Positions 16,055 to 26,200 of a stretch of DNA of 64,000 nucleotides are shown here, in pieces. The position numbers and the translations under genes were made by a program. Source of the stretch: Pseudolabrys sp. (GTDB lineage: Bacteria > Pseudomonadota > Alphaproteobacteria > Rhizobiales > Xanthobacteraceae); assembly GCA_017849615.1 (NCBI GenBank), contig JAFIGS010000014.1:83740-147739 (forward strand), given 5' to 3'. Each line of letters opens with the position of its first letter. Position 1 is the first letter of the stretch. Under the pieces are notes generated by a model. It ran no database searches, was not told the DNA's origin, and saw nothing but the letters and a program-made list of their open reading frames with translations.

Positions 16055-17212
16055 TTACAAACTGCGCGCGATCAGCAATTTCATGATCTCGTTCGTCCCC
16101 GCATAGATACGCAGCACGCGGGCGTCGCGGTAGAGGCGCGAGATCGGATATTCGTCCATGAAACCATAGCCGCCGAACAGTTGCAGGCAGCGGTCAAGCA
16201 ACTGGCCGAGCGTGTCGGTGAGCCGGTATTTGGCCATCGAGGCGGTCACGGTGTCGAGCTTGCCCTCGATGTGCAAGCCGATGCAATGGTCGAGGAAGAC
16301 CTTGGCGATGGTGGCGTCGGTCTTGCAGGCGGCCAGTTCGAACTGGGTGTTCTGGAAATCGAGGATGGCCTTGCCGAAGGCCTTGCGTTGCTTGACATAA
16401 TCAATCGTCAAGGCGAGCGCGCGTTCCATCATGGCGACGGCGTTGATGGCGACAATCAGCCGCTCCTGCGGCAACTCCTTCATGAGCTGATAGAAGCCCT
16501 GCCCGGTCTCGGTGCCGAGCAGGTTCTCGGCCGGCAGCTTGACGTCGTCGAAGAACAATTCGGACGTATCGGCGGCGTCCATGCCGAGCTTCTGCAGCTT
16601 GCGGCCGCGGCGGAAACCGGGCGCGTTATCGGTCTCGACCACCATCAGCGACACACCCTTGGAGCCGGCGGCCGGGTCGGTCTTGGCGACGACGATGATG
16701 AGGTTGGCGTGCTGGCCGTTGGTGATGAAGGTCTTGGAGCCGTTGAGCACATAGCCGTTGCCGGACTTCTCGGCCTTGGTGCGCACGCCCTGCAAATCGG
16801 AGCCGGTGCCCGGCTCGGTCATGGCGATGGCGCCGATCATTTCACCGGACGCGAGCTTGGGCAGCCAGCGCTGCTTCTGCTCCTCGGTGCCGTAATGAAG
16901 GATGTAGGGCGCGACGATGCCGGAATGCAGGGGCGCGCCGAAGGAGTCGAAACCGCCGAGCGAGTATTCGCGGTAGATGACGGCCTCATGACCGAAATTG
17001 CCGCCGGCGCCGCCGTATTCCTCCGGCAGCGACGCCCCTAACAGGCCGGCCTCACCGGCCTTCTCCCAGACATCGCGCGGATAAATGCCGGCGTCGTGCC
17101 AGGCGTCGAGATGCGGCGTGTATTCGTCGGCAATAAAGCGGCGGGCCTGCTCCTCGAGCAGGACCAGATCCTCCGTCATCCAGGACGGACGAGGCAGATT
17201 GAGCGCTTCCAT
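16055..17212 (-). CDS. Acyl-CoA dehydrogenase, long-chain type
   Basis: A 385-residue FAD enzyme introducing the 2,3-double bond into acyl-CoA. Conserved stretches are [13 protein letters not shown] (near residue 130), [16 protein letters not shown] (near 275) and, at the end, [13 protein letters not shown]. The usual MCAD glutamate in the YEGT motif is alanine (YAGT), as in long-chain acyl-CoA and isovaleryl-CoA enzymes, whose catalytic glutamate is in the earlier helix; here E263 in AMMERALAL occupies that place. It lies upstream of the thiolase on the same strand, consistent with one beta-oxidation operon. Confidence 0.9.
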   Translation of the reverse strand: MEALNLPRPSWMTEDLVLLEEQARRFIADEYTPHLDAWHDAGIYPRDVWEKAGEAGLLGASLPEEYGGAGGNFGHEAVIYREYSLGGFDSFGAPLHSGIVAPYILHYGTEEQKQRWLPKLASGEMIGAIAMTEPGTGSDLQGVRTKAEKSGNGYVLNGSKTFITNGQHANLIIVVAKTDPAAGSKGVSLMVVETDNAPGFRRGRKLQKLGMDAADTSELFFDDVKLPAENLLGTETGQGFYQLMKELPQERLIVAINAVAMMERALALTIDYVKQRKAFGKAILDFQNTQFELAACKTDATIAKVFLDHCIGLHIEGKLDTVTASMAKYRLTDTLGQLLDRCLQLFGGYGFMDEYPISRLYRDARVLRIYAGTNEIMKLLIARSL

Positions 17213-17287
17213 GGGCGGACTTTCCCGACGAGTCGTTTGTTTGCCGGGGAGGATAGGACGCCGGAAGGGCGGAAGCGAGGGGGCCTC

Positions 17288-17472
17288 TCCCCTCCCCCCG
17301 TTCGCGAAGCGAATGGCGGGGAGGGGTCGGGGGTGGGGGGCGAATTATCATTCGCGAGGCCGGTAAAATCCCCCCACCCCGCCAGCCTTCGCTATCTCTC
17401 AGACTGGCGCCCCTCCCCACCGCCATAGCGCGTCAAAGACGCGCGTTAACGCGCTTATGGCGGGGGGAGGGA
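17288..17472. repeat. Cluster of GC-rich palindromes between genes
   Basis: The 267 bases between the acyl-CoA dehydrogenase and the binding-protein gene consist largely of palindromes. CCCCTCCCC with GGGGAGGGG surrounds TTCGC-GAA-GCGAA at 17290-17326; a second unit pairs CCCCTCCCCACCGCCATA with TATGGCGGGGGGAGGG at 17411-17471, with nested GCGCG arms. No gene is present. Confidence 0.7.
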
Positions 17473-17479
17473 AAGCAAG

Positions 17480-18646
17480 TTACTTCGCCGGGTCCTTGAC
17501 CTTCTCGATCTTGTCGAACTCGACGTTCTGGCTGACGCCGTTCACCTTCTCGACACGGCGGATGTAGACCGTCTGGATGATGTCGCGGGTTTCCGGATCG
17601 ATCGAGATCGGGCCGCGCGGGCTTTCCCAGGCCATGCCCTTGGCGGCGCCGATGAGCGAGTCGCCGTCGGCCTTGCCGCCGGTCTTCTTCAGCGCCTCGT
17701 AGATGAGGTGCATGCCGTCCCAGCCGCCGATCGAGAAGATGTCCGGGTTACGCTTGAACTCGGCGTTGTAGGCCTTCACGAAGTCCTCGTTCATCTTCGA
17801 CTTGTGCTCCCAGCCGTAGTGGAAGACCGTGATGATGCCGAGGCCGGCGTCGCCCATGTTCTTGAGCGCGACGTCGTCCATCGTCAGTTCGCCCTGGCCC
17901 ATGACCTTGACCTTCTTGGGGTCAACGCCACGCTCCTGCAGCGCCTTGGCGATCGCGACCGGCTGCGCGCCGCCCGGAATGAAGATGAAGATCGATTCCG
18001 GGTTGAGGTCCTTGGCGCGCTGCACGAAGGCCGAGAAGTCCGGGTTGGCAACCGGCATGCGCACCGAGCCGACGATCTCGCCGCCGCCGGCCTTGAAGCC
18101 CTTCTGGAACCAGGTTTCGGCGTCGATGCCCGGGCCATAATCGGAGACCATGGTGTAGGCCTTCTTGGTGCCCTGCTTGGCCGCCCATTTGCCGAGCGTA
18201 TCCTCGAGTTGCGGAATGGTGAGCGAGGTGCGCGCGATGTAGGGCGACTTGGTGGTGATGATCGAGGTCGCCGCGTTCATGACGACCATGAACTTCTTGG
18301 CTTCTTCGGACGGACCGGCGGCGCCGAGCGCTTCCGGCGTCAGCGTGAAGCCGGCGAGGATGTCCACCTTGTCGCGAACGATGAGTTCCTGCGCCAGGCG
18401 CTTGGCGACGTCCGGGTTCGGACCGCCGGTGTCCTTGCGGATGATTTCGATCTTCTTGCCGGCGACGGTGTCGCCATGCTGCTTGATGTACAGCTTGACG
18501 GCGTTGTCCATCTGCGCCGCGGTGTCGGCGAACTGGCCCGAATAGGCCATGATCAAACCGATCTTGACGGTGTCCTGTGCCGAGGCCGAGGATGCGGCCG
18601 ACGCAGCCAGGAGCGCGGCCGCCAAAAACAGACCAGTCTTCTTCAT
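17480..18646 (-). CDS. Branched-chain amino acid-type ABC transporter substrate-binding protein
   Basis: A 388-residue periplasmic protein with a clear Sec signal peptide (MKKTGLFLAAALLAASAASS, cleavage after ASA-Q near 23). The mature part is a type 1 periplasmic-binding fold of the LivK/Peripla_BP_6 family: VKIGLIMAYSGQFADTAAQM at the start and FSIGGWDGMHLIYEAL near the C-terminus. Such proteins bind branched-chain amino acids, amides or aromatic acids; the ligand is unknown. No permease or ATPase genes lie next to it, so it is an orphan in this window. It is divergent from the luciferase-like oxidoreductase gene, suggesting possible functional linkage. Confidence 0.88.
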   Translation of the reverse strand: MKKTGLFLAAALLAASAASSASAQDTVKIGLIMAYSGQFADTAAQMDNAVKLYIKQHGDTVAGKKIEIIRKDTGGPNPDVAKRLAQELIVRDKVDILAGFTLTPEALGAAGPSEEAKKFMVVMNAATSIITTKSPYIARTSLTIPQLEDTLGKWAAKQGTKKAYTMVSDYGPGIDAETWFQKGFKAGGGEIVGSVRMPVANPDFSAFVQRAKDLNPESIFIFIPGGAQPVAIAKALQERGVDPKKVKVMGQGELTMDDVALKNMGDAGLGIITVFHYGWEHKSKMNEDFVKAYNAEFKRNPDIFSIGGWDGMHLIYEALKKTGGKADGDSLIGAAKGMAWESPRGPISIDPETRDIIQTVYIRRVEKVNGVSQNVEFDKIEKVKDPAK

Positions 18647-18760
18647 CTAATTCCTCCCCATGAGCCGCACGGTTGAAAGTCGGCTTCCCCTGCAAAATAG
18701 CGGCAATCCCGGCGTTCGTCACGCCTTAGCCGCACGCTCACCGGATGGAAACGACCCAGC

Positions 18761-19774
18761 ATGCTTAAATTCTCGATATTCGATCATCTCGACAACAGTG
18801 GCGCGCCGTTGGGCACGTTCTTCGAGGAGCGGCTTCGGCTTGTCGAAGCGATCGAACGCGGCGGCTTTGCCGGCTATCACCTCGCCGAGCATCACTCGAC
18901 GCCGCTTGGGCTGGCGGCGAGCCCCAGCGTGTTCCTTGCTGCGGCGATCCAGCGCACACGAACCTTGCGGCTTGGCCCGCTGGTTTACGTGCTGCCGCTC
19001 TATCACCCGCTGCGGGTGTACGAAGAGATCTGCATGCTCGATCACATGAGCGGCGGCCGACTGATGGTCGGCGTGGGCCGCGGCGGCGCGCTGGTCGAGC
19101 ACGAGCGCTATGGGATCGATCCCACCAACGCGTCGCCGCTGTACCACGAAGCCTTTGCCGTGCTAATGCGCGCTTTCGAGAGCGATGTCGTCAACTTCGA
19201 AGGCAAGTTCTTCACCTTCAAGGACTACGTGGTGCAAGCCAAGCCCGCCCAACGGCCCCACCCGCCGCTGTGGTACGGCGCGCCGAGCCCGGACGCGATC
19301 GCGTGGGCCGTGCCGAAATCGATCAATGTGGTGTCGCTTGGGCCGGCGGACCGCGCCCGCGCCATCAGCGATCGCTATCGCAATGACTGGCGCGCGCTCG
19401 GCCGCGACGATGCTGCACTGCCGCATATCGGCATCACGCGTCATGTCGTGGTCGCCGAGACCGACGCCGAGGCGCGGCGCATCGCCGACAATGCCTACGC
19501 CACCTGGCGCCAGTCCATGGACTGGCTGTGGCGGCACGCCGGCCAGGATTTCAGCCTGAAGGGCATTTACCCGCAAAGCTTCGCCGAACTCGCCGCCATC
19601 GGCCACGGCGTCGCCGGCTCGGCCGCCACCGTGCGGGACTACATGAGCAAGCTCGAGCGCGAGGCCGGCGTGAACTACGTGCTGTGCCAGATGGTGTTCG
19701 GCGACATGAGTTTTGCTGATGCGACTCATTCGATTGATTTGTTTGCCAAGGACGTGATGCCGGCGTTTCGGTAA
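18761..19774 (+). CDS. LLM-class flavin-dependent oxidoreductase
   Basis: A 337-residue TIM-barrel enzyme of the bacterial luciferase-like monooxygenase class, using reduced flavin (FMN or F420). The N-terminus FSIFDHLDNSGAP, AEHHSTPLG near 43 and GGRLMVGVGRGG near 97 are family landmarks; the tail resembles alkane/nitrilotriacetate monooxygenase-like members. The substrate is unknown. The gene is divergent from the amino-acid binding protein and 48 bases upstream of an MFS gene, so an uptake-and-oxidation unit is plausible but unproven. Confidence 0.85.
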   Translation: MLKFSIFDHLDNSGAPLGTFFEERLRLVEAIERGGFAGYHLAEHHSTPLGLAASPSVFLAAAIQRTRTLRLGPLVYVLPLYHPLRVYEEICMLDHMSGGRLMVGVGRGGALVEHERYGIDPTNASPLYHEAFAVLMRAFESDVVNFEGKFFTFKDYVVQAKPAQRPHPPLWYGAPSPDAIAWAVPKSINVVSLGPADRARAISDRYRNDWRALGRDDAALPHIGITRHVVVAETDAEARRIADNAYATWRQSMDWLWRHAGQDFSLKGIYPQSFAELAAIGHGVAGSAATVRDYMSKLEREAGVNYVLCQMVFGDMSFADATHSIDLFAKDVMPAFR

Positions 19775-19822
19775 CTTCGTTCGCGTGCTAACACGCGCCA
19801 TCGCCTTGCCGGGTGCGCTCTC

Positions 19823-21058
19823 ATGAATGCCACGATCGAAACCTCCGCCGCCTACGGCGTGGAGTCGCCCTACGCCTGGCGGCGCCTCGCCGCCGGGCTG
19901 ATGCTCAGCACCTTGGGCGGCGTCGGCATGTGGTCGGTCGTGGTGGCGCTGCCGGCGATGCAGGCCGAATTCGGCGTCGATCGCGCCTCGGCCTCCGTTC
20001 CGTTCACGATGACCATGCTCGGCTTCGGCGTCGGCAATATCGTCATGGGCCGGCTCGCCGACCGCTTCGGCATCGCGCTGCCGATGGCGCTGGGCACGAT
20101 CATGCTCGCGCTCGGCTATGTGCTCACCGGCCTTGCCGGCTCGCTGTGGCAGGTCGCGCTGGCGCATGGTCTGCTGATCGGCGTCGGCTGCTCGACATCG
20201 TTCGGGCCGCTGATGGCCGACATGTCGCACTGGTTCTCGCGGCGCCGCGGCCGCGCCGTGGCGATCGCGGCGACCGGCAATTATCTCGCCGGCACGTTCT
20301 GGCCGCTGGTGGTCTCGCACTTCATCGGCGTCAGCGACTGGCGCACCACGCATATCGGCATCGGCATCTTTCTCGTCTTCGCAATGTTTCCGCTCATCCT
20401 GGTGATGCGGCGCAAGCTGATCGAAGGCCACAGCGACGCCACCACCACCGATGACGAACGCCGCCGCGCCGACAGCCCGTTCTCGCCGCGCACGCTGCAG
20501 ATCCTGCTCTGCATCGCCGGCGTGTGCTGCTGCGTGGCGATGTCGATGCCGCAGGTGCATCTCGTCGCCTATTGCGCCGATCTCGGTTACGGCGCGGCGC
20601 GCGGCGCCGAAATGCTGTCGGCCATGCTGGCGCTCGGCATCATCAGCCGCGTCGGCTCAGGCTTCGTCGCCGACAAGATCGGCGGCGTGCGCACGCTGCT
20701 GATCGGCTCGGTGGCGCAGGGCGTCGCGCTATTCCTCTATCTGCCGTTCAACGGGCTTTATTCGCTGTACATCATCTCGGCGATGTTCGGCCTGTTCCAG
20801 GGCGGCATCGTGCCGATGTACGCCGTCATCGTGCGCGAATATTTTTCGCCGAAGGAGGCCTCGACGCGCGTCGGCTTCGTGATTTTCTCGACCGTGGCCG
20901 GCATGGCCATCGGCGGCTGGATGTCGGGCAAGATCTTCGATCTTACCGGCTCGTATCAGGCGGCCTTCGTCAACGGCATCGCCTTCAACGCCATCAACGT
21001 CACGATCATGATCTGGCTGCTGATGCGCTCGCGCCGCGGTGCAATGGCGACGGCTTAA
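19823..21058 (+). CDS. MFS transporter
   Basis: A 411-residue, twelve-helix carrier of the major facilitator superfamily, resembling the oxalate/formate-monocarboxylate branch. Between helices two and three GNIVMGRLADRFG is the MFS signature loop, and the equivalent in the second half is GSGFVADKIGG. A central cytosolic loop around residues 200-220 is polar (HSDATTTDDERRR). It follows the LLM oxidoreductase in the same direction and may move its substrate or product. The substrate cannot be told from sequence. Confidence 0.85.
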   Translation: MNATIETSAAYGVESPYAWRRLAAGLMLSTLGGVGMWSVVVALPAMQAEFGVDRASASVPFTMTMLGFGVGNIVMGRLADRFGIALPMALGTIMLALGYVLTGLAGSLWQVALAHGLLIGVGCSTSFGPLMADMSHWFSRRRGRAVAIAATGNYLAGTFWPLVVSHFIGVSDWRTTHIGIGIFLVFAMFPLILVMRRKLIEGHSDATTTDDERRRADSPFSPRTLQILLCIAGVCCCVAMSMPQVHLVAYCADLGYGAARGAEMLSAMLALGIISRVGSGFVADKIGGVRTLLIGSVAQGVALFLYLPFNGLYSLYIISAMFGLFQGGIVPMYAVIVREYFSPKEASTRVGFVIFSTVAGMAIGGWMSGKIFDLTGSYQAAFVNGIAFNAINVTIMIWLLMRSRRGAMATA

Positions 21059-21061
21059 ATT

Positions 21062-21117
21062 GTAGCGCGGGTGGAGCGCAGCGAAACCCGGGTTGCGCTT
21101 CGCTCCACCCGGGCTAC
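21062..21117. repeat. Palindrome between convergent genes
   Basis: GTAGCGCGGGTGGAGCG pairs with CGCTCCACCCGGGCTAC with one mismatch; a smaller AACCCGGGTT palindrome lies in the middle. It sits between the convergent MFS and acyl-CoA dehydrogenase genes, where it could act as a two-way terminator. The sequence resembles a repeat widely seen between genes in this bacterial group. Confidence 0.75.
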
Positions 21118-21120
21118 GAA

Positions 21121-22911
21121 CTAAAACGCCTCCGCCGGCAACTCCATCGTGCTCGCCGCGCCCGCCTGGATGCGGGCAAGGCGCGTCACCGTCTCGGGCA
21201 TGATGCGCTCCATAAAGAAGCGCGCGGTGACGAGCTTGGCGTTGAAGCGCGCCGCGTCGCCGCCGGCCTTGATCTTCGCACTCGCCGCGTCGGCGATCTG
21301 GCACCACATGTAGCCGAGCGCCACGAGACCGAAGAGATGCATGTAATCGGTGGCGCCGGCGCCGGCGTTGTCGGGCTTGGCCATGGCGTTCTGCATGAAC
21401 CACATCGACGCCTGCTGCAGATCGTTCGCGCCCTTGCCGAGCGCGGCGACCAGCGGCTTCATCGTTTCGTCGCCGCCCTTCTCTTTGGCATAGGCGCCGA
21501 GCTCCCCGAGGAACGCCATCAGCGCGCGGCCGCCGTCCTTGCCGAGCTTGCGGCCGACGAGGTCCATGGCCTGCACGCCGTTGGCGCCTTCGTAGATCAT
21601 GGCGATGCGCGCATCGCGCACGAACTGCTCCATGCCGTGCTCGGCGATGTAGCCGTGGCCGCCATACATCTGCTGCGCCGATACCGTGTTGGCGAAGCCG
21701 ACATCGGTCATCACGCCCTTGATCACCGGCGTCATCAGGCCGAGCGCATCATCGGCGGCCTGACGTTCCTTGGCGTCGCCGGAGCGGTGCGCGACGTCGC
21801 TCTTGAGACCGGCCCACAGCACCAGCGCGCGCGCCGCCTCGTTGAAGGCGCGCATGGTCATCAAGGTGCGGCGCACGTCGGGATGCACGATGATCGGATC
21901 GGCCGCCTTGTCGGGGAACTTCGCGCCGGTGATGGCGCGGCCCTGCAGGCGCTCCCTGGCGTAGACGACGGCGTTCTGATAGGCGACCTCGGACAGCGCG
22001 AGGCCCTGGATGCCGACGCCGAGCCGCGCCTCGTTCATCATCACGAACATGGCATTGAGGCCGCGGTTTTCCTCGCCGACCAGCCAGCCGGTGGCGCTGT
22101 CGTAATTCATCACGCAGGTCGAGTTGCCGTGGATGCCCATCTTCTCTTCGAGCGAGCCGCAGGACACGCCGTTGCGCGCACCGACCGAGCCATCGTCGCC
22201 GACCATGAACTTCGGCACCACGAACAGCGAAATGCCCTTGGTGCCGGCGGGCGCGCCTTCGATGCGCGCCAGCACCAGATGGATGATGTTGTCCGACATG
22301 TCGTGTTCGCCGGCGGAGATGAAGATCTTGGTGCCGGAGATCTTGTAGGAGCCGTCGGCCTGCTTCACCGCCTTGGTGCGCAACAGGCCGAGATCGGTGC
22401 CGCAATGCGGCTCCGTCAGATTCATGGTGCCGGTCCAGACACCTTCGATCATCTTCGGCAGATATTTCTGCTTGATCGCGTCATTGGCGTGGACGATGAG
22501 CGCGGCGATCGCGCCCTGCGTCAGGCCGGGATACATGGCGAAGGCCATATTGGCCGAGCAGAAGTATTCGTTGACGATCTCGGTGATCGTCATCGGCAGG
22601 CCCTGGCCGCCGAATTCCTGCGGCGCCGAGATGCCGATCCAGCCGCCCTCGACGATCTGCCTGTAGGCGTCCTTGAAGCCGGTGGGCGTCGTCACGCTGC
22701 CGTCGGCTGCGCGCTTGCAGCCTTCCTTGTCGCCGACACGGTTGAGGGGTGTCAGCACGTCCTCGGACAGCTTGGCGGCTTCGGTGAGGATCGCCTCGAC
22801 CACGTCCGGCGAGGCGTCGGAGAAGCCCGGCAGATTGCCGTAGCGCTCGATGTGAAAAACGTCGTTGAGCAGAAACAGCGCGTCATCGACAGGCGCTTTG
22901 TAGATCGGCAT
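21121..22911 (-). CDS. Acyl-CoA dehydrogenase, large (about 600-residue) type
   Basis: A 596-residue FAD enzyme with the extra C-terminal domain of the large acyl-CoA dehydrogenases (DmdC/AidB-like length). Motifs: FGGQGLPMTITEIVNEYF near 105, MNLTEPHCGTDLG near 163, GTKIFISAGEHDM near 193, and QQMYGGHGYIAEHGMEQFVRDARIAMIYEGANG near 425-457, where the YEG glutamate is the likely catalytic base. The substrate may be a fatty acyl-CoA or methylthio-acyl-CoA; this cannot be decided. It is divergent from the PodJ-like gene across a 339-base spacer. Confidence 0.88.
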   Translation of the reverse strand: MPIYKAPVDDALFLLNDVFHIERYGNLPGFSDASPDVVEAILTEAAKLSEDVLTPLNRVGDKEGCKRAADGSVTTPTGFKDAYRQIVEGGWIGISAPQEFGGQGLPMTITEIVNEYFCSANMAFAMYPGLTQGAIAALIVHANDAIKQKYLPKMIEGVWTGTMNLTEPHCGTDLGLLRTKAVKQADGSYKISGTKIFISAGEHDMSDNIIHLVLARIEGAPAGTKGISLFVVPKFMVGDDGSVGARNGVSCGSLEEKMGIHGNSTCVMNYDSATGWLVGEENRGLNAMFVMMNEARLGVGIQGLALSEVAYQNAVVYARERLQGRAITGAKFPDKAADPIIVHPDVRRTLMTMRAFNEAARALVLWAGLKSDVAHRSGDAKERQAADDALGLMTPVIKGVMTDVGFANTVSAQQMYGGHGYIAEHGMEQFVRDARIAMIYEGANGVQAMDLVGRKLGKDGGRALMAFLGELGAYAKEKGGDETMKPLVAALGKGANDLQQASMWFMQNAMAKPDNAGAGATDYMHLFGLVALGYMWCQIADAASAKIKAGGDAARFNAKLVTARFFMERIMPETVTRLARIQAGAASTMELPAEAF

Positions 22912-23250
22912 CGTTTTCTCCCCGGCATCAGGCTTCGGGCGTCACTTTGGGCGGTCAGGCGCCCGTTTGGAAAGTGGCCCGCTTGTTTCAAGTTCCCTTC
23001 AGGCAGCTAAGCGTCGGCCCGGGCGTCGCCAAGGCGGGAATCGGAACGCTTTCCCCGCATTTTGCCGCAGGCCCTTTACGGGCGCATTAAGGGACCTTGC
23101 CCCCTCGCTCGCCCCCGCAATTCCTAACGAAACCCGGCCGCTTCGGCCAAATCTTAACCCGCTGTTTACCCTAAGCGGCAAAAAGTCGGGAGTTAGCAAA
23201 AGTCGGGCAAACAGCGCTCTGTCGCCTCCACCTCGACGTTGGGTGTGCGA
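22912..23250. other. Divergent spacer before the podJ-like gene
   Basis: The 339 bases contain no gene. The half nearest the podJ-like gene is less GC-rich and contains the CtrA-like site described separately, plus a GGCCGCTTCGGCC hairpin at about 23137-23149. Promoters for both divergent genes presumably lie here, but no clear -35/-10 pair stands out. Confidence 0.4.
23154..23168 (+). promoter_or_regulatory. Candidate CtrA-binding site upstream of the podJ-like gene
   Basis: TTAA-N7-TTTA at 23154-23168 matches the alphaproteobacterial CtrA consensus TTAA-N7-TTAA in seven of eight bases. It lies 83 bases before the chosen ATG. In Caulobacter, polarity and cell-cycle genes are controlled by CtrA, so the position makes biological sense. 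Confidence 0.4.
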
Positions 23251-26200
23251 ATGAAATTTGGTGTCCCGTGGAGTGTCAAAGGCATCCGGCCCGAAGCCCG
23301 CGAGACAGCCAAGGAAGCGGCTCGCCGGTCCGGCATGCCTTTGGGCGAATGGCTGAATTCGGTCATTCTGCAGCAAGCCGGGGACTTTGACGACGAGGAC
23401 GCCTACGGCGCCCAGGACATGTCCTCCGTTCATGAACGGCTGGACGACATCACCCGCCGCCTCGACCAGTTCTCCCGCAAGGGTCCGGAGGCCTATGCCC
23501 CGCGCCGCGACCGCGCCCCCGCCGGTCCCAACAACGACCAGCTCGTCCAGCTGATCGCCCGGCTCGACCAGCGCATCGAGAGCCTCGCCCAATTGCCGCG
23601 CATGATGGCGCCCTACGCGCCGCCGCTGGCGCCGCAGGCCCCGGCCTGGGCCCATGCCCCGCAAATGCCGGCGCAGATGCAGCCGCCGATGGCGCGGCCG
23701 CCCATCCCGCAACAACCGCTGCCGCAACAGCCCGGCCTGCCGCTCGGCCTCGACCGCGCCGCCGCCGACATCGCCGCTCGCCAGCGCAGCCTGAACGGCA
23801 TTGCGCCTCAGGCCGCGCCGATGGCTCCGCCGAACGCGCCGCTACCGCATGTCGTTACCGCTCCGGCCACCCCCGCTTACGTCCCGGCGGTGCCGACGCA
23901 GGACCTGTCCGGGCTCGAAGAGCACCTGCGGCAGATCACCGACCAGATCGAGACCTTGCGCCGCCCCGGCGTCGAGGACGCCATCAACGCCCTGCGCGCC
24001 GAACTCGGCGATATCGGCCGGGCGCTCAACGAGGCCATGCCGCGCCAGGCCATCGACGCCATCGAGCGGCAGATCCAGGGGCTGACCCAGCGCATCGCCG
24101 AAGGCCGCCAGAATGGCGGCGACGCCGGCGCGCTCGGCGGTATCGAGCACGGCCTCGCCGAGGTGCGCGACGCGCTGCGCGGCCTGACCCCGGCCGAAAA
24201 CCTCGTCGGCTTTAACGATGCCGTGGACGGCCTCGCGCACAAGATCGACATGATCGTGGCCCGCCGCGATCCGGAAATGCTCGGCCAGCTCGAGCGCGCC
24301 ATCACCACCTTGCGCGAGATGACCGGCCACGTCGCGTCCAACGACGCGGTCAGCCGGCTTGCCGCGCAGGTCGCGGAGCTGGGCGACAAGGTCGATCATT
24401 TCGCCATGGGCGGCGCCCAGGACGCGCTCAACAATCTCGAGCACCGCATCAGCGCGCTCGCCGATGCGCTCGCCGTCCGCTCGCAGAACGGCGCCAGCGT
24501 ACCGCCGCGGCTGGAAGCGCTGGTCGAGTCGCTGTCGGACAAGATCGAGCAGATCCAGCAGTCGCGCGGCGACAACGTCGCCGTCGGCCATCTCGAGGAT
24601 CAGATCGTCGCACTGGTGCAGCGCCTCGACGCTTCCGATTCACGACTCGGCCATCTCGAAGCCATCGAACGCGGCCTCGGCGATCTCCTCGTCCATATCG
24701 AGGAACTGCGCGCCAACAAGAATCCCGGCGCCGTTCGCGAAGAAAACGCGCCGCATGTGGCCCATTTGCAGGAGCAACTGGCGCGCACGCAGTCGGCGCT
24801 CGACGCCATGCACGGCACGCTCGGCATCGTCGTCGATCGACTCGCCACCATCGAAAAGGGCGTGCGCGAGCCGCGGCCGGCCGCCCCGATGGCCGGTTAT
24901 GACCAAGAGATGGAATTGACGCAGCCGGTCGGCCGCGTCGCCGCCCGCACCGTGTTCGACGAGCCGCTGCAGGCCCAGCCCGCTCCGCAGCCGGCGCAGC
25001 CACGCATGGACATTGAGACGGCGCCGCCGCCGGTGGCAGCGCCACAGCCGGAGCCGGCACGGTTGCCGCCGCGGCCCTATCCGCAACAGCCGGCGCCGGA
25101 GCTGGCGGCCGCGCTGGCGATGCAGCCGGCCGCGCAACCCGCGCCGCAACAGGCTGTCCAGCAGCCGGTGCAGCAGCAGGCGCCGCGCCGCCTGCCGCCG
25201 GTCACGCATCTGCCGATCAATCCCGACCTGCCGCCCGACATGCCGATCGAGCCGGGTTCGACGCCGCCGCGCTTTGCCGGCAGCCACGCCGCCCGCATCG
25301 CCGCTTCGGAAGCCGCGCTCGGACCGGCGCGGGCCAAACTGCAGGCCGAGCCGGAGAGCAAGTCCGGCTTTATCGCCGCCGCGCGCCGCGCGGCGCAGAT
25401 CGCGATGCGGTCGAACAAGCCTTCGGCCGCACCGCGCGCGCCGGAGCCGGAAATTTCGGAATACCTGCCGCACGATCAGGAGGCCCGGCCCTCGCTGCGC
25501 TCCTCGGTCGCGAAGAAGATCAAGTCGGTCTTCATCGCCGCCAGCCTGGTCGCCGTCATCATCGGCGGCATCCAGATCGCCAGCAAGTTCTTCAACTTCA
25601 GCCCCTCGTCGCAATCCACGCAGAACGCCATCAACAGCCTGCCCACGTCGCCGCCGCCGGCCGGCGACGATCCGCTGGTCACGCATTCGCTGACCGCGCC
25701 GATCAAGCCGTTCGACGGCTCCGGTACCGTAACCGGCGCGACGCCGAACAACGGGCCGGTCCGCAATGTGACGCCGGGCATCCTGCCGGGCTCCGACTCC
25801 TCGTCGCTGCTCTCGGCGCCGATGCTCAATCCGCCGCCGCGCACCACCCCGAACACGGCGGCGCCGGCCAACGACGTGACCGGAAGCATCACGCCACGCC
25901 CGTCCAGGGCGAAGCCGGCCAGCGTCTATGGCGACGTCGACCTGCCGATCGCCATCGGCGGCGCTCGCCTGCGCGACGCGGCGCTCGGCGGCGATGCCGT
26001 CGCCGCCTACGAGATCGCGCAGCGCTTTGCCGAAGGCCGCGGCGGCGTCGCCGCCAATGCCGAGGAGGCCGCGCGCTGGTTCGAACGCTCCGCCGGCAAA
26101 GGCTTCGTCCCGGCGCAATTCCGCTACGCCAGCACGCTCGAGAAGGGCAATGGCGTGAAGAAGGCGCTCGGCCAGGCGCGCAAGCTCTACGTCGCGGCCG

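Noticed and set aside
17288-17472. CRISPR array
   Set aside because: The repeats are palindromes of differing length without regular spacers or cas genes.
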